Below are positions 1 through 11,065 of a stretch of DNA of 64,000 nucleotides, one piece after another. The stretch comes from Bombardia bombarda (lineage: Eukaryota > Ascomycota > Sordariomycetes > Sordariales > Lasiosphaeriaceae). Both the position numbers and the translations under genes were made by a program. The stretch covers positions 372,001 to 436,000 of the forward strand of contig JAULSR010000007.1 in NCBI GenBank assembly GCA_030512295.1, written 5' to 3'. Each line of letters opens with the position of its first letter. Position 1 is the first letter of the stretch. The notes beneath the pieces were generated by a model that was given only the letters and a program-made list of their open reading frames with translations, made no database searches and had not been told where the DNA came from.

Positions 1-300
1 ACCCAAGCTAACTCATCTAGCATCCTGTCTTCTTCATTGCACTATACAAAGTTGCCCTCAAGCCCATTGCCATTTCCGAGGACAGTCTAGGCTGGATCAG
101 ACCACCAGCTTCCACCTGCTTGTCATTAATTCACAATTTTCCGATTGACAATTTGGGAACTTCATAAGTATGTGCCTTCCTCCTCCTCGCCCTTGATAAT
201 GGCGTCAAGAATAACACCCAGACAGCAGGTTGCAACCTCGTCAGAGCGAACCATCCACACCACAAAACCACCTACATAAGGCCTACTACATAAGGCAGCC

Positions 301-3210
301 ATGACGCAAACCAATGGTAGTACACATGCGTCGGCATCGGCGCCGCGAGTCGAGTATGCCTTTGAGAACATGGTAGATGCTTTGCGGCTCGCTGCAGCTT
401 CTGCCGAAGGCATCGTGGCATACCAGGCCAACAGCATCAACATGCCATCTGCCGCCCATATGCTCTCATACAAGGAACTGCTGCACCAGGCAGAGAGCAA
501 TGCAAAGGCACTCCATCGGCAGGCTCTTGCTCAACCCGGCGCCGTCGTCCTGATCCACTTCGACAATGTGCTCGACAGCATCGTCTGGTACTGGTCCGTG
601 GTGCTTGCTGGGGCTGTTCCTGCTGTTACTGGACCGGGAATGTTCAGCCATAACGCCTCGGACCGACAGAGGCACCTTGCCCACCTGCACACCACCTTCA
701 ATGGGCCTCTGTGTCTCACCAAACGTGCCCTGCTAGGGCCGTTCAAGGAGCAGCCCGCAACGGCCGAGCACCGCATCGAGGCGCGTGTCGTTGAAGACAT
801 CCAACAGAGCACTAACGGCGTCGTCACGGATGCATCCGGCTCAGGCGCCATTGGACCCTTCACGCCTTCGCCAAGTGATATGGCTGCCTTGATGCTCACC
901 TCGGGCAGCAGCGGCAATGCCAAAGCAGTTGCCATCACGCACCGCCAGTTGCTGGCTGCCTTCCGCGGCAAGGCTCAGGTGGCCAACCTGAAGTGCCCGC
1001 AAAGCCCCTTTCTGTCGTGGGTAAACATGGACCACGTCGCGAACTTGGTGCACTGCCATCTGTTCGCCATTGCCTCGGGCGTCTCACAGATCCAAGTGCC
1101 AGCTGCCGATGTGCTGGTCGACCCGGCTCAGTTTCTCAACATTCTCAGCCGTCACCGAGTTTCGCGAGCATTTGCGCCCAACTTCCTGTTTGCCAAGCTG
1201 CGCAGACAGCTCGAGTCGGGCAAGACTGCCTCCCTCGACGCTGATCTCAACCTGGAGGCGCTGTATCTGGACACTGGCGGCGAGGCCAACGTGACCGAGG
1301 TCTGTGTTGCGCTGCAGGCGCTTCTCAGCAAGTATGGCGCACCTGACAACGTGTTCAAGCCATCCTTCGGGATGACCGAGACGTGTGCAGGATGCATCTT
1401 CAACAGCCAATGTCCCGGTGGCGATGCTGCCCAGTTCCTCGAGTTTGCGTCGCTGGGCGAGTGCATGCCCGGCGTCAGCATGCGCATCACCCGTCTTGAC
1501 GGCTCAGGAGTCGAGGTGGCGGCGGGCGAGCGCGGCAATCTGGAGCTCACCGGCGACGTGATCTTCAAGGGCTATTACAACAACCCCACCGCTACAGCTG
1601 ACGCCTTCACCAGCGACGGATGGTTCCGGACTGGTGACTTGGCCTACGTCGACCAGGCTGGTCAGCTGCACCTTGACGGACGCACCAAGGAGATGATCAA
1701 CATCAACGGCGTCAAGTACCTGCCGCACGAGCTGGACGCGGCTCTGGAGCAGGCCGAGATCCCGGGGGTCACGCCAAGCTACTACTGCTGCTTCGGCACG
1801 CGCGATGCAACCATGGACACCGAAGTCGTGGCCGTGCTGTATCTTCCATCGTACGACGCCGCCGACGACGACGCCGCCCGCTTCGAGGCGCAGAGCAGCA
1901 TCATCCGTGTTGTCAGCATGCACACCCACTCGCGTCCCCGCGTTGTGCCCCTTGATGTCAAGGACATGCCAAAGTCCACCTTGGGCAAGCTGTCGCGCTC
2001 CAAGCTGAAGACAGCCTTGGAAGCAGGCAAGTTTGCGTCCCAGCAGGCTGTCAACGACGAGGCCATCAAGCGCTACCGCGAGCAGACGCGAGGCGAGGTC
2101 GAGTCAGCCGAAGAAGCCGTCGTTCTCGACATCATTCGCGACCAGCTTGAGATCCCAGCTTCCGACGACTTCGGCGTCAATGACTCTGTCCTTTCCACGG
2201 GAGCCACATCGATGGATCTTGTCGCCATCATGCAGCGCGTCAACCGCCAGCTGAACCTGACCGAGAAGCCTCTGCGCTTGACCGACATGCTCAACCACCC
2301 CACAACCAAGGGACTGGCTGGCCGTATTGCTGTCACCGCGGGCGCCAAGAAGCACGAGTATGATCCCGTGGTCACGCTGCAGCCCCATGGGAACAAGCCG
2401 CCGCTGTGGCTCGTCCACCCCGGTGTCGGCGAGGTGCTCGTCTTTGTCAACCTGGCCCACCACATCACCGACCGCCCCGTCCACGCCTTCCGTGCCAAGG
2501 GCTTCAACGCGGCTGAGGGCGAGACTCCTTTCGCCTCGCTGGAGGAGCTCTTTGAGACGTACCGCGCAGCCATCAAGAAGCGCCAACCAACCGGTCCCTA
2601 CGCCATCGCCGGCTACTCTTTCGGCGGCATGGTGGCTTTTGAGGTGACCAAGTTGCTTGAAGCCGATGGCGACGAGGTCCGCTACTGTGGCAGCTGGAAC
2701 CTGCCCCCCCACATCAAGTTCCGCATGCGCGAGCTGCTGTGGGACGAGTGCGTCATCCACCTGTTCTACTTTGTCGGCCTCATGGACGAGGCCACTGCCT
2801 ACACCCATAAGCCCCGGCTGTGCCAGCTGGAGAAGGAGGGCCGCCGTCTTGACGCCATTCGGTATCTGCGAAAGCACTGTGACGCGGCCCGTTGGGATGA
2901 GCTGGGTCTCAGCGAGGAGTACTATCTGCTCTGGGTCGGACTTGCGTCCAACATGCAGGGCATGGCTGTCGACTACGAGCCCAGCGGCAGCGTGAAGCAC
3001 ATGGACATCTTCGTTGCTGATCCGCTCAGCCATGTTGCCAAGGACAGGGAGGACTGGATTGAGACGCGTCTGTCGGCCTGGAAGGACTTTGCCAGAGAAG
3101 GCGTACGGTTCCACGACGTCCAGGGGGCCCATTACACCATGCTCAATCCCGAGTATGTTATCAACTTCGCCGAGACGCTCCGTACTGTGCTGAAGGGGAG
3201 GGGTCTGTAA
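301..3210 (+). CDS. NRPS-like synthetase, A-T-TE (atromentin/aryl-pyruvate type)
   Basis: A single 969-residue exon. The order is an adenylation domain (about 20-570), a thiolation domain (about 600-680) and a thioesterase (about 700-965), with no condensation domain. Visible motifs are the A3 phosphate loop TSGSSGNAKAV (T200-), GMTET (G357-), the A7 motif TGDLAYVD (D446), an A10-like GK at K563, the phosphopantetheine site GATSMDL (S637), the thioesterase nucleophile elbow GYSFGG (S773) and a late catalytic-type His in GAHYTML (H944). Length and architecture match the fungal family of atromentin, terrequinone, butyrolactone and microperfuranone synthetases, which activate aryl-pyruvic acids and join two of them in the thioesterase domain. 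All key residues are present, so it looks functional. The substrate cannot be read here. It stands alone on the left flank of the transposon island with no tailoring genes in view; neighbours may lie outside the window. The start is the first in-frame ATG after a stop-rich leader. Confidence 0.93.
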   Translation: MTQTNGSTHASASAPRVEYAFENMVDALRLAAASAEGIVAYQANSINMPSAAHMLSYKELLHQAESNAKALHRQALAQPGAVVLIHFDNVLDSIVWYWSVVLAGAVPAVTGPGMFSHNASDRQRHLAHLHTTFNGPLCLTKRALLGPFKEQPATAEHRIEARVVEDIQQSTNGVVTDASGSGAIGPFTPSPSDMAALMLTSGSSGNAKAVAITHRQLLAAFRGKAQVANLKCPQSPFLSWVNMDHVANLVHCHLFAIASGVSQIQVPAADVLVDPAQFLNILSRHRVSRAFAPNFLFAKLRRQLESGKTASLDADLNLEALYLDTGGEANVTEVCVALQALLSKYGAPDNVFKPSFGMTETCAGCIFNSQCPGGDAAQFLEFASLGECMPGVSMRITRLDGSGVEVAAGERGNLELTGDVIFKGYYNNPTATADAFTSDGWFRTGDLAYVDQAGQLHLDGRTKEMININGVKYLPHELDAALEQAEIPGVTPSYYCCFGTRDATMDTEVVAVLYLPSYDAADDDAARFEAQSSIIRVVSMHTHSRPRVVPLDVKDMPKSTLGKLSRSKLKTALEAGKFASQQAVNDEAIKRYREQTRGEVESAEEAVVLDIIRDQLEIPASDDFGVNDSVLSTGATSMDLVAIMQRVNRQLNLTEKPLRLTDMLNHPTTKGLAGRIAVTAGAKKHEYDPVVTLQPHGNKPPLWLVHPGVGEVLVFVNLAHHITDRPVHAFRAKGFNAAEGETPFASLEELFETYRAAIKKRQPTGPYAIAGYSFGGMVAFEVTKLLEADGDEVRYCGSWNLPPHIKFRMRELLWDECVIHLFYFVGLMDEATAYTHKPRLCQLEKEGRRLDAIRYLRKHCDAARWDELGLSEEYYLLWVGLASNMQGMAVDYEPSGSVKHMDIFVADPLSHVAKDREDWIETRLSAWKDFAREGVRFHDVQGAHYTMLNPEYVINFAETLRTVLKGRGL

Positions 3211-4357
3211 GGTGTTTGTCGCAGATTGCATCGCAAATGAGGTGGTGAAAAGTATTTTGGTTAGGTAATTAGTGAACTACCTGACAGTTGGTTCTATTCG
3301 AGTCTGCCTTTTTAATGTGGGGGAGTTTTAATAATGTATATATACCTATCTAATGTGTAGTTTGTTCCAAGTCAAGCAGTCTTTCCCATGCCTGATGAGG
3401 AACATTGAGATTTCAATTGAAAAGAATTCTGTTGACGCAGCTTTGCTTTACTCCTGATATCACAACATTAACCATGATGAGCCAGTTCAACCCTAGGTAT
3501 TGTAAGCGCGGGTGGGCGTAGCGATCAACTAAGCTGAGCTCCCAAGACCAACTCTAGCTATCACCAACATCCGCCCAACAACTTGTTATATGATATTTAT
3601 CTTACTCTATCTACATTGACAAATAGTCAATTGCGGCACGGCGAGGCGCGGAAAGTACCACAACATACCTTCCAGCCACAAAACAGCGCCGACTGCTGGC
3701 TGCATCAAGCACTGGGCAAGATATCACCAAGCACCTTTACTGGCTGAACAAGGGCGTTGCGTTGACCGACGGATGCCCACCTGCTCTCTCCCCCACTACG
3801 CCTCGCCCTCGCGCGCACGCGACGCCTTCTGTGTTATTAAAACTTAACTATTGGGTAGCCAGTCGGAGCGTATGGTGTGGAGCCTAAAGGGGACAGACAG
3901 GTTGAGGAGAAAAAGATTGTTGTTGGAATTTCAGGTGCAATCGAGCTGTGTGGGACTGGAGAGCAGAACGAGTTGTAACTATGGGGATAATGCCAGGGAG
4001 AATCCAGGGTGAAGCTATCAAAGGTGGGCGGCTGAGGCGGGCAGGAAACTGGACCTGGATTGGATCCCTGGTGGGGAAGTGCCCAGCTTGTGCAACGTGA
4101 GTGCTGAGGCGGGATGCAATGGGACGGCCGACTGTGACAAGTGAAGAAAGAACAAAGAATCTAGGCGGGCGGGGCGACTCCACTACAGCTGCCAATACTC
4201 AATATGTAACACCGCCGTTCGCCAATGGAAACAGTGGTCAGTCTAGTCTAGTAGGGCCCTGGTCAAATCTTCAGTTTACAACAGGTTTACTATTAAACAA
4301 CCTTTTAAAACGCTTGGAAATTAACCCACAAATATAATAGCATATGCTTTATTTAAA
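3211..4357. other. Intergenic flank without a recognised gene
   Basis: Normal-composition sequence downstream of the NRPS-like gene grading into the AT-rich island. Only short unconvincing frames (for example 4101-4337) occur and none resembles a known family. Confidence 0.5.
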
Positions 4358-4433
4358 GAAACTATTTTTATTTTATCAAAATTAGTCGTTTTCTCGTAAA
4401 GTTGGAGAGTTTAGCTGGGACTCTTATCTTTTA
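4358..4433. repeat. Island-edge direct repeat, left copy
   Basis: This 76-bp stretch, from GAAACTATTTTTATTTTATC to CTCTTATCTTTTA, recurs at 28535-28611 in the same orientation with only a one-base indel and transition differences (G/A, C/T). It ends in a TA dinucleotide that directly abuts the pogo-like terminus at 4434. In the right copy the same TA is followed by unrelated sequence. Confidence 0.85.
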
Positions 4434-4900
4434 ACGTCTGGTATACCCATTCCGGCCACCCCCCATTCCGGCCACAAAAAGCTATCCCCGCCCAGCAATA
4501 ACAATACAGTCCTCCACGACCGTTAAAGCTTCTGAATCACTTTCTAATACCTTATCCTCCTTAGTAAAGTCATCGCTAATATTGCCACTCTCTATTTGAG
4601 CCCTCCGAATAGCTTAAATGCTGGCAAATTTAGTATTTGGGCTCAATTTAACCTTTTTCCTCTTTTTTAGCTTTAGCGTCTTAATCCTAGCTTTTAAGGA
4701 TTTGATCTTTTCCTCCTAAGCTATTAAACGATAGTCTTTCTTATTAAATCCTTTAGTAATTTTCCGAATAAGCTGCCGGGTATTTCTTTTATAAATATTA
4801 TAATAATTTTCTATAGCATTAAGTACCCGCTTAAGGTCTTTGCCTTATTTTGGGGTATTTATAGCGATAAGTAACCTCTTAACTTTAAAAATAAAAAGTG
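4434..4900 (-). mobile_element. RIP-degraded pogo/Fot1-like (Tc1/mariner) transposon, 3' end
   Basis: The minus strand from about 4870 down to 4490 reads as a transposase C-terminus. One part gives NTRQLIRKITKGFNKKDYR, followed by a lysine-rich segment, then SPNTKFASI, IRRAQIESG and an acidic tail ending VVEDCIVIAGRG. This is the typical tail of fungal Fot1/pogo transposases. Stops interrupt it where Gln codons would be expected (TAG, TAA), as RIP produces. Just outside lies a terminal-repeat-like sequence with CCCATTCCGGCCAC twice (4446-4459 and 4462-4475), and the element meets the host repeat at a TA, the usual target of this superfamily. The N-terminal part is missing: Gypsy element A starts at 4901. 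Family assignment rests on my reading of the C-terminus and the TIR-like repeat. Confidence 0.72.
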
Positions 4901-5118
4901 TATCACGGGCCTAGCCCGCTCCTAAGCGTGGAATAGTTCGTAGGGTACTAGCGCCTTAGCGCTAAAGCATTAGCACGTGACAGCTCCTTAGTCAGCATCT
5001 TAATTAACACTTTAGTTAACCTTCCTAAGGATAAAACCCTGGCCTGGGCATCCGGATAGTTAGTTCTAGCGTGTAACTATAATTATTATAAAGTGCACCC
5101 AAGGTTTAGCCCGTTATA
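4901..5118 (+). repeat. 5' LTR of Gypsy element A
   Basis: 218 bp. The family consensus runs from TGTCACGGGCCTAGCCCG to TTTAGCCCGTCACA. Here the ends have decayed to TATCAC and GTTATA by transitions. Other copies are at 9038-9255, 9754-9971 and, inverted, 19948-20165. Confidence 0.9.
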
Positions 5119-7186
5119 ATTAATTGCACCTTAATTGTATTACGCGTAATTATTTTCCTATAATCTTTCCGAAATTATTAGAAAGCCCTTTCTTTACGCT
5201 ATTATAAGATTCTTTTTATATTTTCGCCGACCGAACGGTCGCGAAATATTTACGTATAACGTAGTATACTAAAGCTTTCTTAAAAAACCGGTTCGGACGC
5301 CCCACTAACGTGCCGTATCTTTAAACCTAATAATTAGAACGATTTATTTACTATTAAAATTCTTAATTAATTAGAGTATTTAATTAAGTATTATTAATAT
5401 TTTTAAAACTATAATTATAATTTAAATTAATAATTATAATTAACCCCTTAATAAAATAAATACTTTAATATTTATATTTATATTAATTAAATTAAACTAA
5501 CTTATTATAATTATTTTTATTTTATTTATAAGCCCTCTAGCTACGGATCCCCCTCTTAAGTAACTTAAAAAGTAATTTTTATAAAATATTTCAAAAGATT
5601 TAACTTTTTTTATTTCGTTTAAACTTTAAATAATATAAATAATAATATAAATTATTTATTTATTAATTAACTCCTTTTTAAACTTATTATAAAAACTATC
5701 GAATTAATTAAAAAAAACGGAAATAATATAAACTTTAAAACTTTTTAAAGTATCTTTACCTAAATTAATATTATTATAAAAATTATTATTAATTAAAAAA
5801 ATATTTTTATTAATTAAAAAAACGAATATTTTTTATAAATTAATAAGTTTAAAAAAAAACTTATAATATTACGAATTAACGTTATTAATTTTATTAATAA
5901 AAACGTTAACTTTATTAAAAAAAATAATAAATTATAAATTATTTATTAAAAGGTTATAACCGAAAATAATACTTATTAAAAAAATTTAAAAAACCTTATA
6001 ATTTAAATTAAACGTAATAAATTAATTATTAAAATCGATAACCTTTATAATAAAAAAACCCCGTTTTTAATATTTTAATCTTTTAACCTTTTTAATAACG
6101 TCCGTTTTTAAAATTTAAAGCTTTTTTATAAGAAAAAATAAAAATATTATAAAAAATTAATTCGTTTTTAAAAATTAAAAGAGTAAAATTTTAAATTATT
6201 TCGTTTTTAATTTATATTATTTTTTTAATAAACGTATTAAACTTATTTTTATAAACGTTCATTTAAAAAATAAAATAATAATTAATATCTATAAAAAGAT
6301 AATTAGTATTAAAATTAATAAATATTCTTTAGTTTTTTAATAATAAAAAATAATAACTGCTTTTTTTAAAATATTTATCGATCGTTTTATAAACATTAAT
6401 ATAATTATAAAAATATAAATAAAATTCGGTAAATTTATTTAATTGGGCGAATTTTTTAAATTCATTATTTTTTTTTAAAAATTCAATATTTTAATCTTCC
6501 GGGTAATAAAAATTGTAAAAAAAATATAATTATTTCGTTAATTTAATAATTAATAAAAAAAAACTAAAAATTATTAACGGAACTAATAAAACTTAAATAA
6601 TTAATAATTATTAAAAGTTTTTATTTTTAATTATTATAAATTTAAAAGCGAGTAAATTAATAGATTTTAATATAATTAATTATAATAATAAAAAATCTAT
6701 AATATTTATTTAAAAATATAATTTCTATTACCGTAATAATATATATATTTAATACGTTTATATCGGTTATATTTAATTTAATTATAAAAATAATATAATT
6801 AATAAGCTTTAAATTATTAAAAAAAAACGTTTCGACCGATAAAATAATTTTAATTAAAACGTTAGCCGAAATATTAATTAATTTATGACGGTAATAAAAA
6901 CTAAAACCAAAACTAATAAAATTAAAAAAAACAAAAAAGTTATAATAACGGTAATAACCGCGGTTATTATTAAAGCGGCGGCTGCGGAGAATATTTAAAA
7001 AATAATAATTATTAAAATAATAGATTTTATAATAATTAATATTATTAAAACCGAAATAATAATTATTAAAGTTAAAACAGAAAATACGTTATATAAACGG
7101 CTATTAATAACCCCGAAACACCCTTTTATTCGGGTTCATAATAATAACGTTAATAATAAAGTTTTATTATAAAAGAAATTAATAAT

Positions 7187-7406
7187 TGTGAGCACTGGAC
7201 CCAATTCGGGACACATGTGGCTGAGGCACATGTGGCTGAGGCACCAAGCCACATGACACGTGACGACCGCGCTGGCTGCGACCAAAACACGTCGCGAGCT
7301 TACGAGCTTCGCTCCCTCTTTCCTTTTCTCTTCTCTAGAGTAGAATCTTCGTTTAATAGAGCTTAATTCTGCCAGCCTGGCGATGCAGTGATCATGAGCC
7401 GTGACA
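7187..7406 (+). repeat. Solo LTR, not RIP-mutated, with target duplication ATAAT
   Basis: A 220-bp block of ordinary base composition begins TGTGAGCACTGG and ends GAGCCGTGACA. It is flanked by ATAAT at 7182-7186 and 7407-7411. The homologous stretch of element B near 17810-17840 (minus strand) has the uninterrupted site. No internal element sequence is present, so it is a solo LTR left by LTR-LTR recombination. The surrounding element A is heavily RIP-mutated while this block is not. Orientation is arbitrary. Confidence 0.9.
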
Positions 7407-9037
7407 ATAATTAAAAAAATTTATTACTTTCGTTTTAAATCGTTAACAGAGGCTATAAACTAATATAATAAAAAAAAAAAAATTAATTTTATATAATATA
7501 ATAAAATAACATTATAATATAATTTAATTTTTTTCTTATTTAATACTATAATAATATAAAATTAAAATCCTAATTTTAATAGATTTAAAATACAATAAAA
7601 AAGCATTTATAAATATTATTTTAATATATAATTTATAATTACCTTTATATAAATTTATAAAATTAAAACCGTTAAAATTAATAAACGAAATAAAAAAAGT
7701 TTAGTTTATAAATTATATAAAGTTTATACTTAAAATCGGCTATTATAAAGAATATATATAAATATTAATTATTAATTTAAATAAAAATTATTTTTTAATT
7801 TTCGGTTTTTTATAGTTAAAATTATACGATTTTTATATAATATAAAGCAAGAAGCCACCGTTATTCGGGTTTATTATAACGTTTATTTATTATATAATAA
7901 AATAAAAACCCCGAAATTATTATTTAAAGAATATTTAAAACTATTATTAATTTTATTAATTTTATAAAAAAATATTTTTATTAATTACGTTATTCCCTTT
8001 CTCCTTTCTTATATATATTAAAATTAATAAAACTTATAAATATATTTTAATAATTATAAATAAACTTATTAAAATAAAATATTATATATTTATAATTATT
8101 TTTAATATTTTAAAACTAACCGAACGATTTTTTAAACGAGTTTATTTATTTTATAAATATCCCGATATAATTATTTTCGATAAAAATATTTAATTTATAT
8201 TTATTTTTTAGAGAATATTTTTAGAAAAGTTCGGTATTATTTTACGCTTTTTTTTTATTTTTTACCCCGAAATAAACGGTTAAACTAAATGATTAAACGT
8301 AAAAATAAAATAATATTTATAAATTTATATCGATTAAATATAAAATAATTAAATAAATTAACTCTTTTTAATAAAATTTATAAATAATAATATATTAAAA
8401 AGCGATACTTTCGAATATAAAATCGGCTAATTAATTATATTAAACGTTAAAAACTTTAATATAAAAAAACTATTAAATAAATTTATATTAAAATAAAAAG
8501 GACCGTTTAAAGTTTTAAAAGTATTATTATATATAATTATTTTAGATTTATTTAATAATATTAAAGTTAATAACTTTTTTTATGTATAACTTATTAAATT
8601 ATACCTTAACGACGGTATTTTAAGATAAAAGTAGATATAAAAAGATATACGAGCAAATAACGGAAGAATTATATCTTGTATTAGTAAATAATAAAAATAC
8701 CGTTAGGAATATAAAAATATTTTCGATTACGGTAAAGCGGAAAACGGGCGTTAATAATATTTTATTAAATAGAAAAATTACAATAAATTAATTTAATAAT
8801 TACGGAATGATTTAAAGTTATAACTTAATAATAATAATAATAAAGTATTTAATTTTATATGTAAATTCTATGACAAATATTTAAAATACGACCCCCCGCC
8901 TTAGCTTAAAAAGAAGGCGGATCATTAAAAACGATAGACTTAAATAACCGATAAAAGGAGACGGGGTAAACTTTGGGAGATGGGGTAAACTTCGGAATTA
9001 CATTAATAGGGGGACCTATTTTTCCGATAGGGGGTAG

Positions 9038-9255
9038 TGTCACGGGCCTAGCCCGCTCCTAAGCGTGAAATAGTTCGTAGGGTACTAGCGCCTTGGCGCT
9101 AAGGCACTAGCACGTGATAGCTCTTTAGTTAGCATCTTAGTTAGCATTTTAGTTAGCTTTCTTAGGGATAAAACCTTGGCTTGGGCACCCGGATAGTTAG
9201 TTCCGGCGTACAACTACAATTATTATAAAATACACCCAAGGTTTAGCCCGTTATA
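9038..9255 (+). repeat. 3' LTR of Gypsy element A
   Basis: 218 bp, starting TGTCACGGGCCTAG and ending CCCGTTATA. Nearly the same as the 5' LTR apart from transitions. Confidence 0.9.
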
Positions 9256-9753
9256 CGTTAACTTTTAATTTATTAACCGTATAAATAAAAGGGCGGTCGT
9301 TTTTTAACCGAGACGGCCCTTTTTAATTATTAAAATTAATTAAAATAACGCCGAGGTTATCGAAGCTAGTAAAAACGTTAGCTATAGCTTATATTATTAT
9401 AACTTAGAACTATTAAATATTTATGCTAAAAAGGGTAGCTAAGAGTTCTAGCATTAATTGGGGACTCCCCTTCTTCTTAGTAATCGGGAGTTTAACTATT
9501 AATATTTTTAAAGTCTTCGAAAGCGGTCCTCCGTAACGGGCTAGCTTAAGGAGTGGCTCTTCTTTTCCCGCGGTTATTACTTATTATAATAACCAGATCG
9601 ATCGTTACCGTATAATATATAAAGGTTAAAAAATTATAAAAGAAAGCAGGTACGCTTAATTAAGGTGGTTATAATAAATATAACTAGGAAAGCAAGTAAT
9701 GAAAATAATTAAAAAAGCGAGCAATAATTAGTATTAGCGTAAAACTTTAACCT
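9256..9753 (-). mobile_element. Fragment of a third LTR element (family E): internal DNA plus truncated LTR
   Basis: This segment is homologous, in the same orientation, to 27890-28398. The part at 9635-9753 matches the end of the family E LTR (full copies at 23881-24100 and 28282-28534). The part at 9256-9634 matches the adjoining internal sequence, including the GC-richer GGGGACTCCCCTTCTT block. The LTR is cut at 9753 where another LTR begins. No coding frame is recognisable. Confidence 0.75.
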
Positions 9754-9971
9754 TATCACGGGCCTAGCCCGCTCCTAGGCGTGGAATAACTCGTGGGGTA
9801 CTAGCGCCTTAACGCTAAGGCACTAGCACGTGACAGCCCCTTAGTCAGCATCTTAGTCAGCACCTTAGTCAGCTTTCCCAGGGATAAAACCCTGGCTTGG
9901 GCACACGAATAGTTAGTTCCGGCGTGCAACCACAATTATCACAAAGTGCACCCAAGGTTTAGCCCGTCACA
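9754..9971 (+). repeat. Gypsy-family LTR, unpaired in place
   Basis: 218 bp of the same LTR family as element A, in the plus orientation, with an unmutated end CCCGTCACA followed by CTCGG. The left flank is AACCT, so this is not a clean solo insertion. To its right lies minus-strand Gypsy sequence. It may be one end of a rearranged element (see findings). Confidence 0.85.
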
Positions 9972-10813
9972 CTCGGAATATTTTTAACGGCGCTCTCGCT
10001 TTTACCGCTATAATTTTTAACGTTATTATCGGATTTAAAAAAAGCTATATCGATATATTCGATAGCTTAAAACTAGAGTTAGGTTTAATACCTTTATTCT
10101 TAAAACTTACTTACTATACAGCCGTTTTTTTAAAATAAACAACTCGAAAATTTAATACTTTTAAAAGAGCCGAATATTATATTAATTTAATAAAAGGATT
10201 TATATTACCGTAAAATTATATTTACTTATTTAATTAAACCTAATTTAATAAACTAACCTTTTATATCCGGAAGAACTTCGTTAATAATCGGATCGTAGAA
10301 AATAATAGCTTTATTAATACTTTTATTATTTTTATTTTTAAAAAAAATAAAACTATATATTTATACGTAAATTATAAATAAGTAATAAAAGCTATTAATT
10401 ACTTATAATTTTCCGTTATTTTAATTTTATTAAATATTATTATAATATTTAATTTAATAAAAATTTTAATTTTATAAATTATATTTAAAGTTTTATATAT
10501 TAATGGAAAAGGGTATTTATTTTTTAGAGAGATATTATTAACGCTTTAATAATTTTAATAAATATGGATTTTTTTTTTAGTTTTTTAACTAGGAGTAAAA
10601 ATATTACGATTCTTATTAAAAAAAGTCAAATAAACTTTTTTATTAAATTATCGTTTAATTAATGTTTAACGATTTTTAGTTTTATCGATAATATAAGTTT
10701 AGTTCGAGTATATAAGAGTTTATTTCCCGGGATAAATTTTATTTTATAATTATAAGACCGATAAGGCGGTAAAATATTTGTTTTTTAAGGAATAAATACG
10801 TTTAAAAAGTTAT
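9972..10813 (-). mobile_element. Gypsy element B, 3' part with reverse transcriptase remnant
   Basis: On the minus strand from 10813 leftward the decayed frame reads NFLNVF, then NILPPYRSYNYKI, then DNLIKKFI, and near 10500 KNKYPFPLI followed by KIFIKLNIIIIFNKIKI. These are the pre-RT and RT blocks of Ty3/Gypsy polymerases (LPPHRPYDHKI; NRYPLPLI; TKLD..AFN.IRI). The frame continues that on the far side of Copia element C at 16644, showing that C split this element. Sequence left of about 10300 is less clear and also reads semi-open on the plus strand, so its membership in B is uncertain. Confidence 0.7.
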
Positions 10814-11065
10814 TGTCGGATTTACGATCAATCAAAGGCATACAGCCGTCAGGCTATAACGGCTGTGATTGGTCGACAGGATGCAAAACAGTAGGGATTG
10901 GTCACGTGTCCCAGGAACCCCTCCAAACACCACCCACTTCCTATCCCCGTAGTTCGTAATCCTTTTACATAAACAAGCAAATTAATATAACAATAATAAC
11001 CCCCAACCAACCCGTTCTCTATAGTTACTATAGTAATTCGTACGAATGACCTTGTTATTCTAACA
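10814..11065 (+). repeat. 5' LTR of Copia element C
   Basis: 252 bp with little RIP damage. It contains the inverted pair ACAGCCGTCAGGCT / ACGGCTGT near its start. The same family occurs at 16392-16643, 21397-21647, 21701-21960 and 27498-27771. Confidence 0.93.

Larger units (their letters stand above)
4901..9255 (+). mobile_element. Ty3/Gypsy LTR retrotransposon A, RIP-degraded and internally deleted
   Basis: Two 218-bp LTRs (4901-5118 and 9038-9255) in the same orientation bound 3.9 kb of very AT-rich DNA. The polypurine-like GATAGGGGGTAG precedes the 3' LTR. Around 8060-8300 the plus frame shows a decayed integrase core (RVYLFYKYPDIIIFDKN, compare the family pattern LHGLPD.IVSDR). Homology to element B (minus strand) runs through gag and protease to about 7850. 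There B continues into the pre-RT linker and reverse transcriptase, while A jumps to other sequence, so A appears to lack RT and RNase H. The five bases outside the LTRs do not match (AAGTG and CGTTA), so the element or its flanks have been rearranged. A solo LTR sits inside at 7187-7406. No intact frame survives. Confidence 0.82.

Noticed and set aside
2104..3231. 375-residue minus frame under the NRPS-like gene
   Set aside because: It is a shadow of the GC-biased sense codons; the sense strand carries all thiolation and thioesterase motifs.
4896..9260. A simple target duplication around Gypsy element A
   Set aside because: The flanks AAGTG and CGTTA cannot be related by RIP-type transitions alone.
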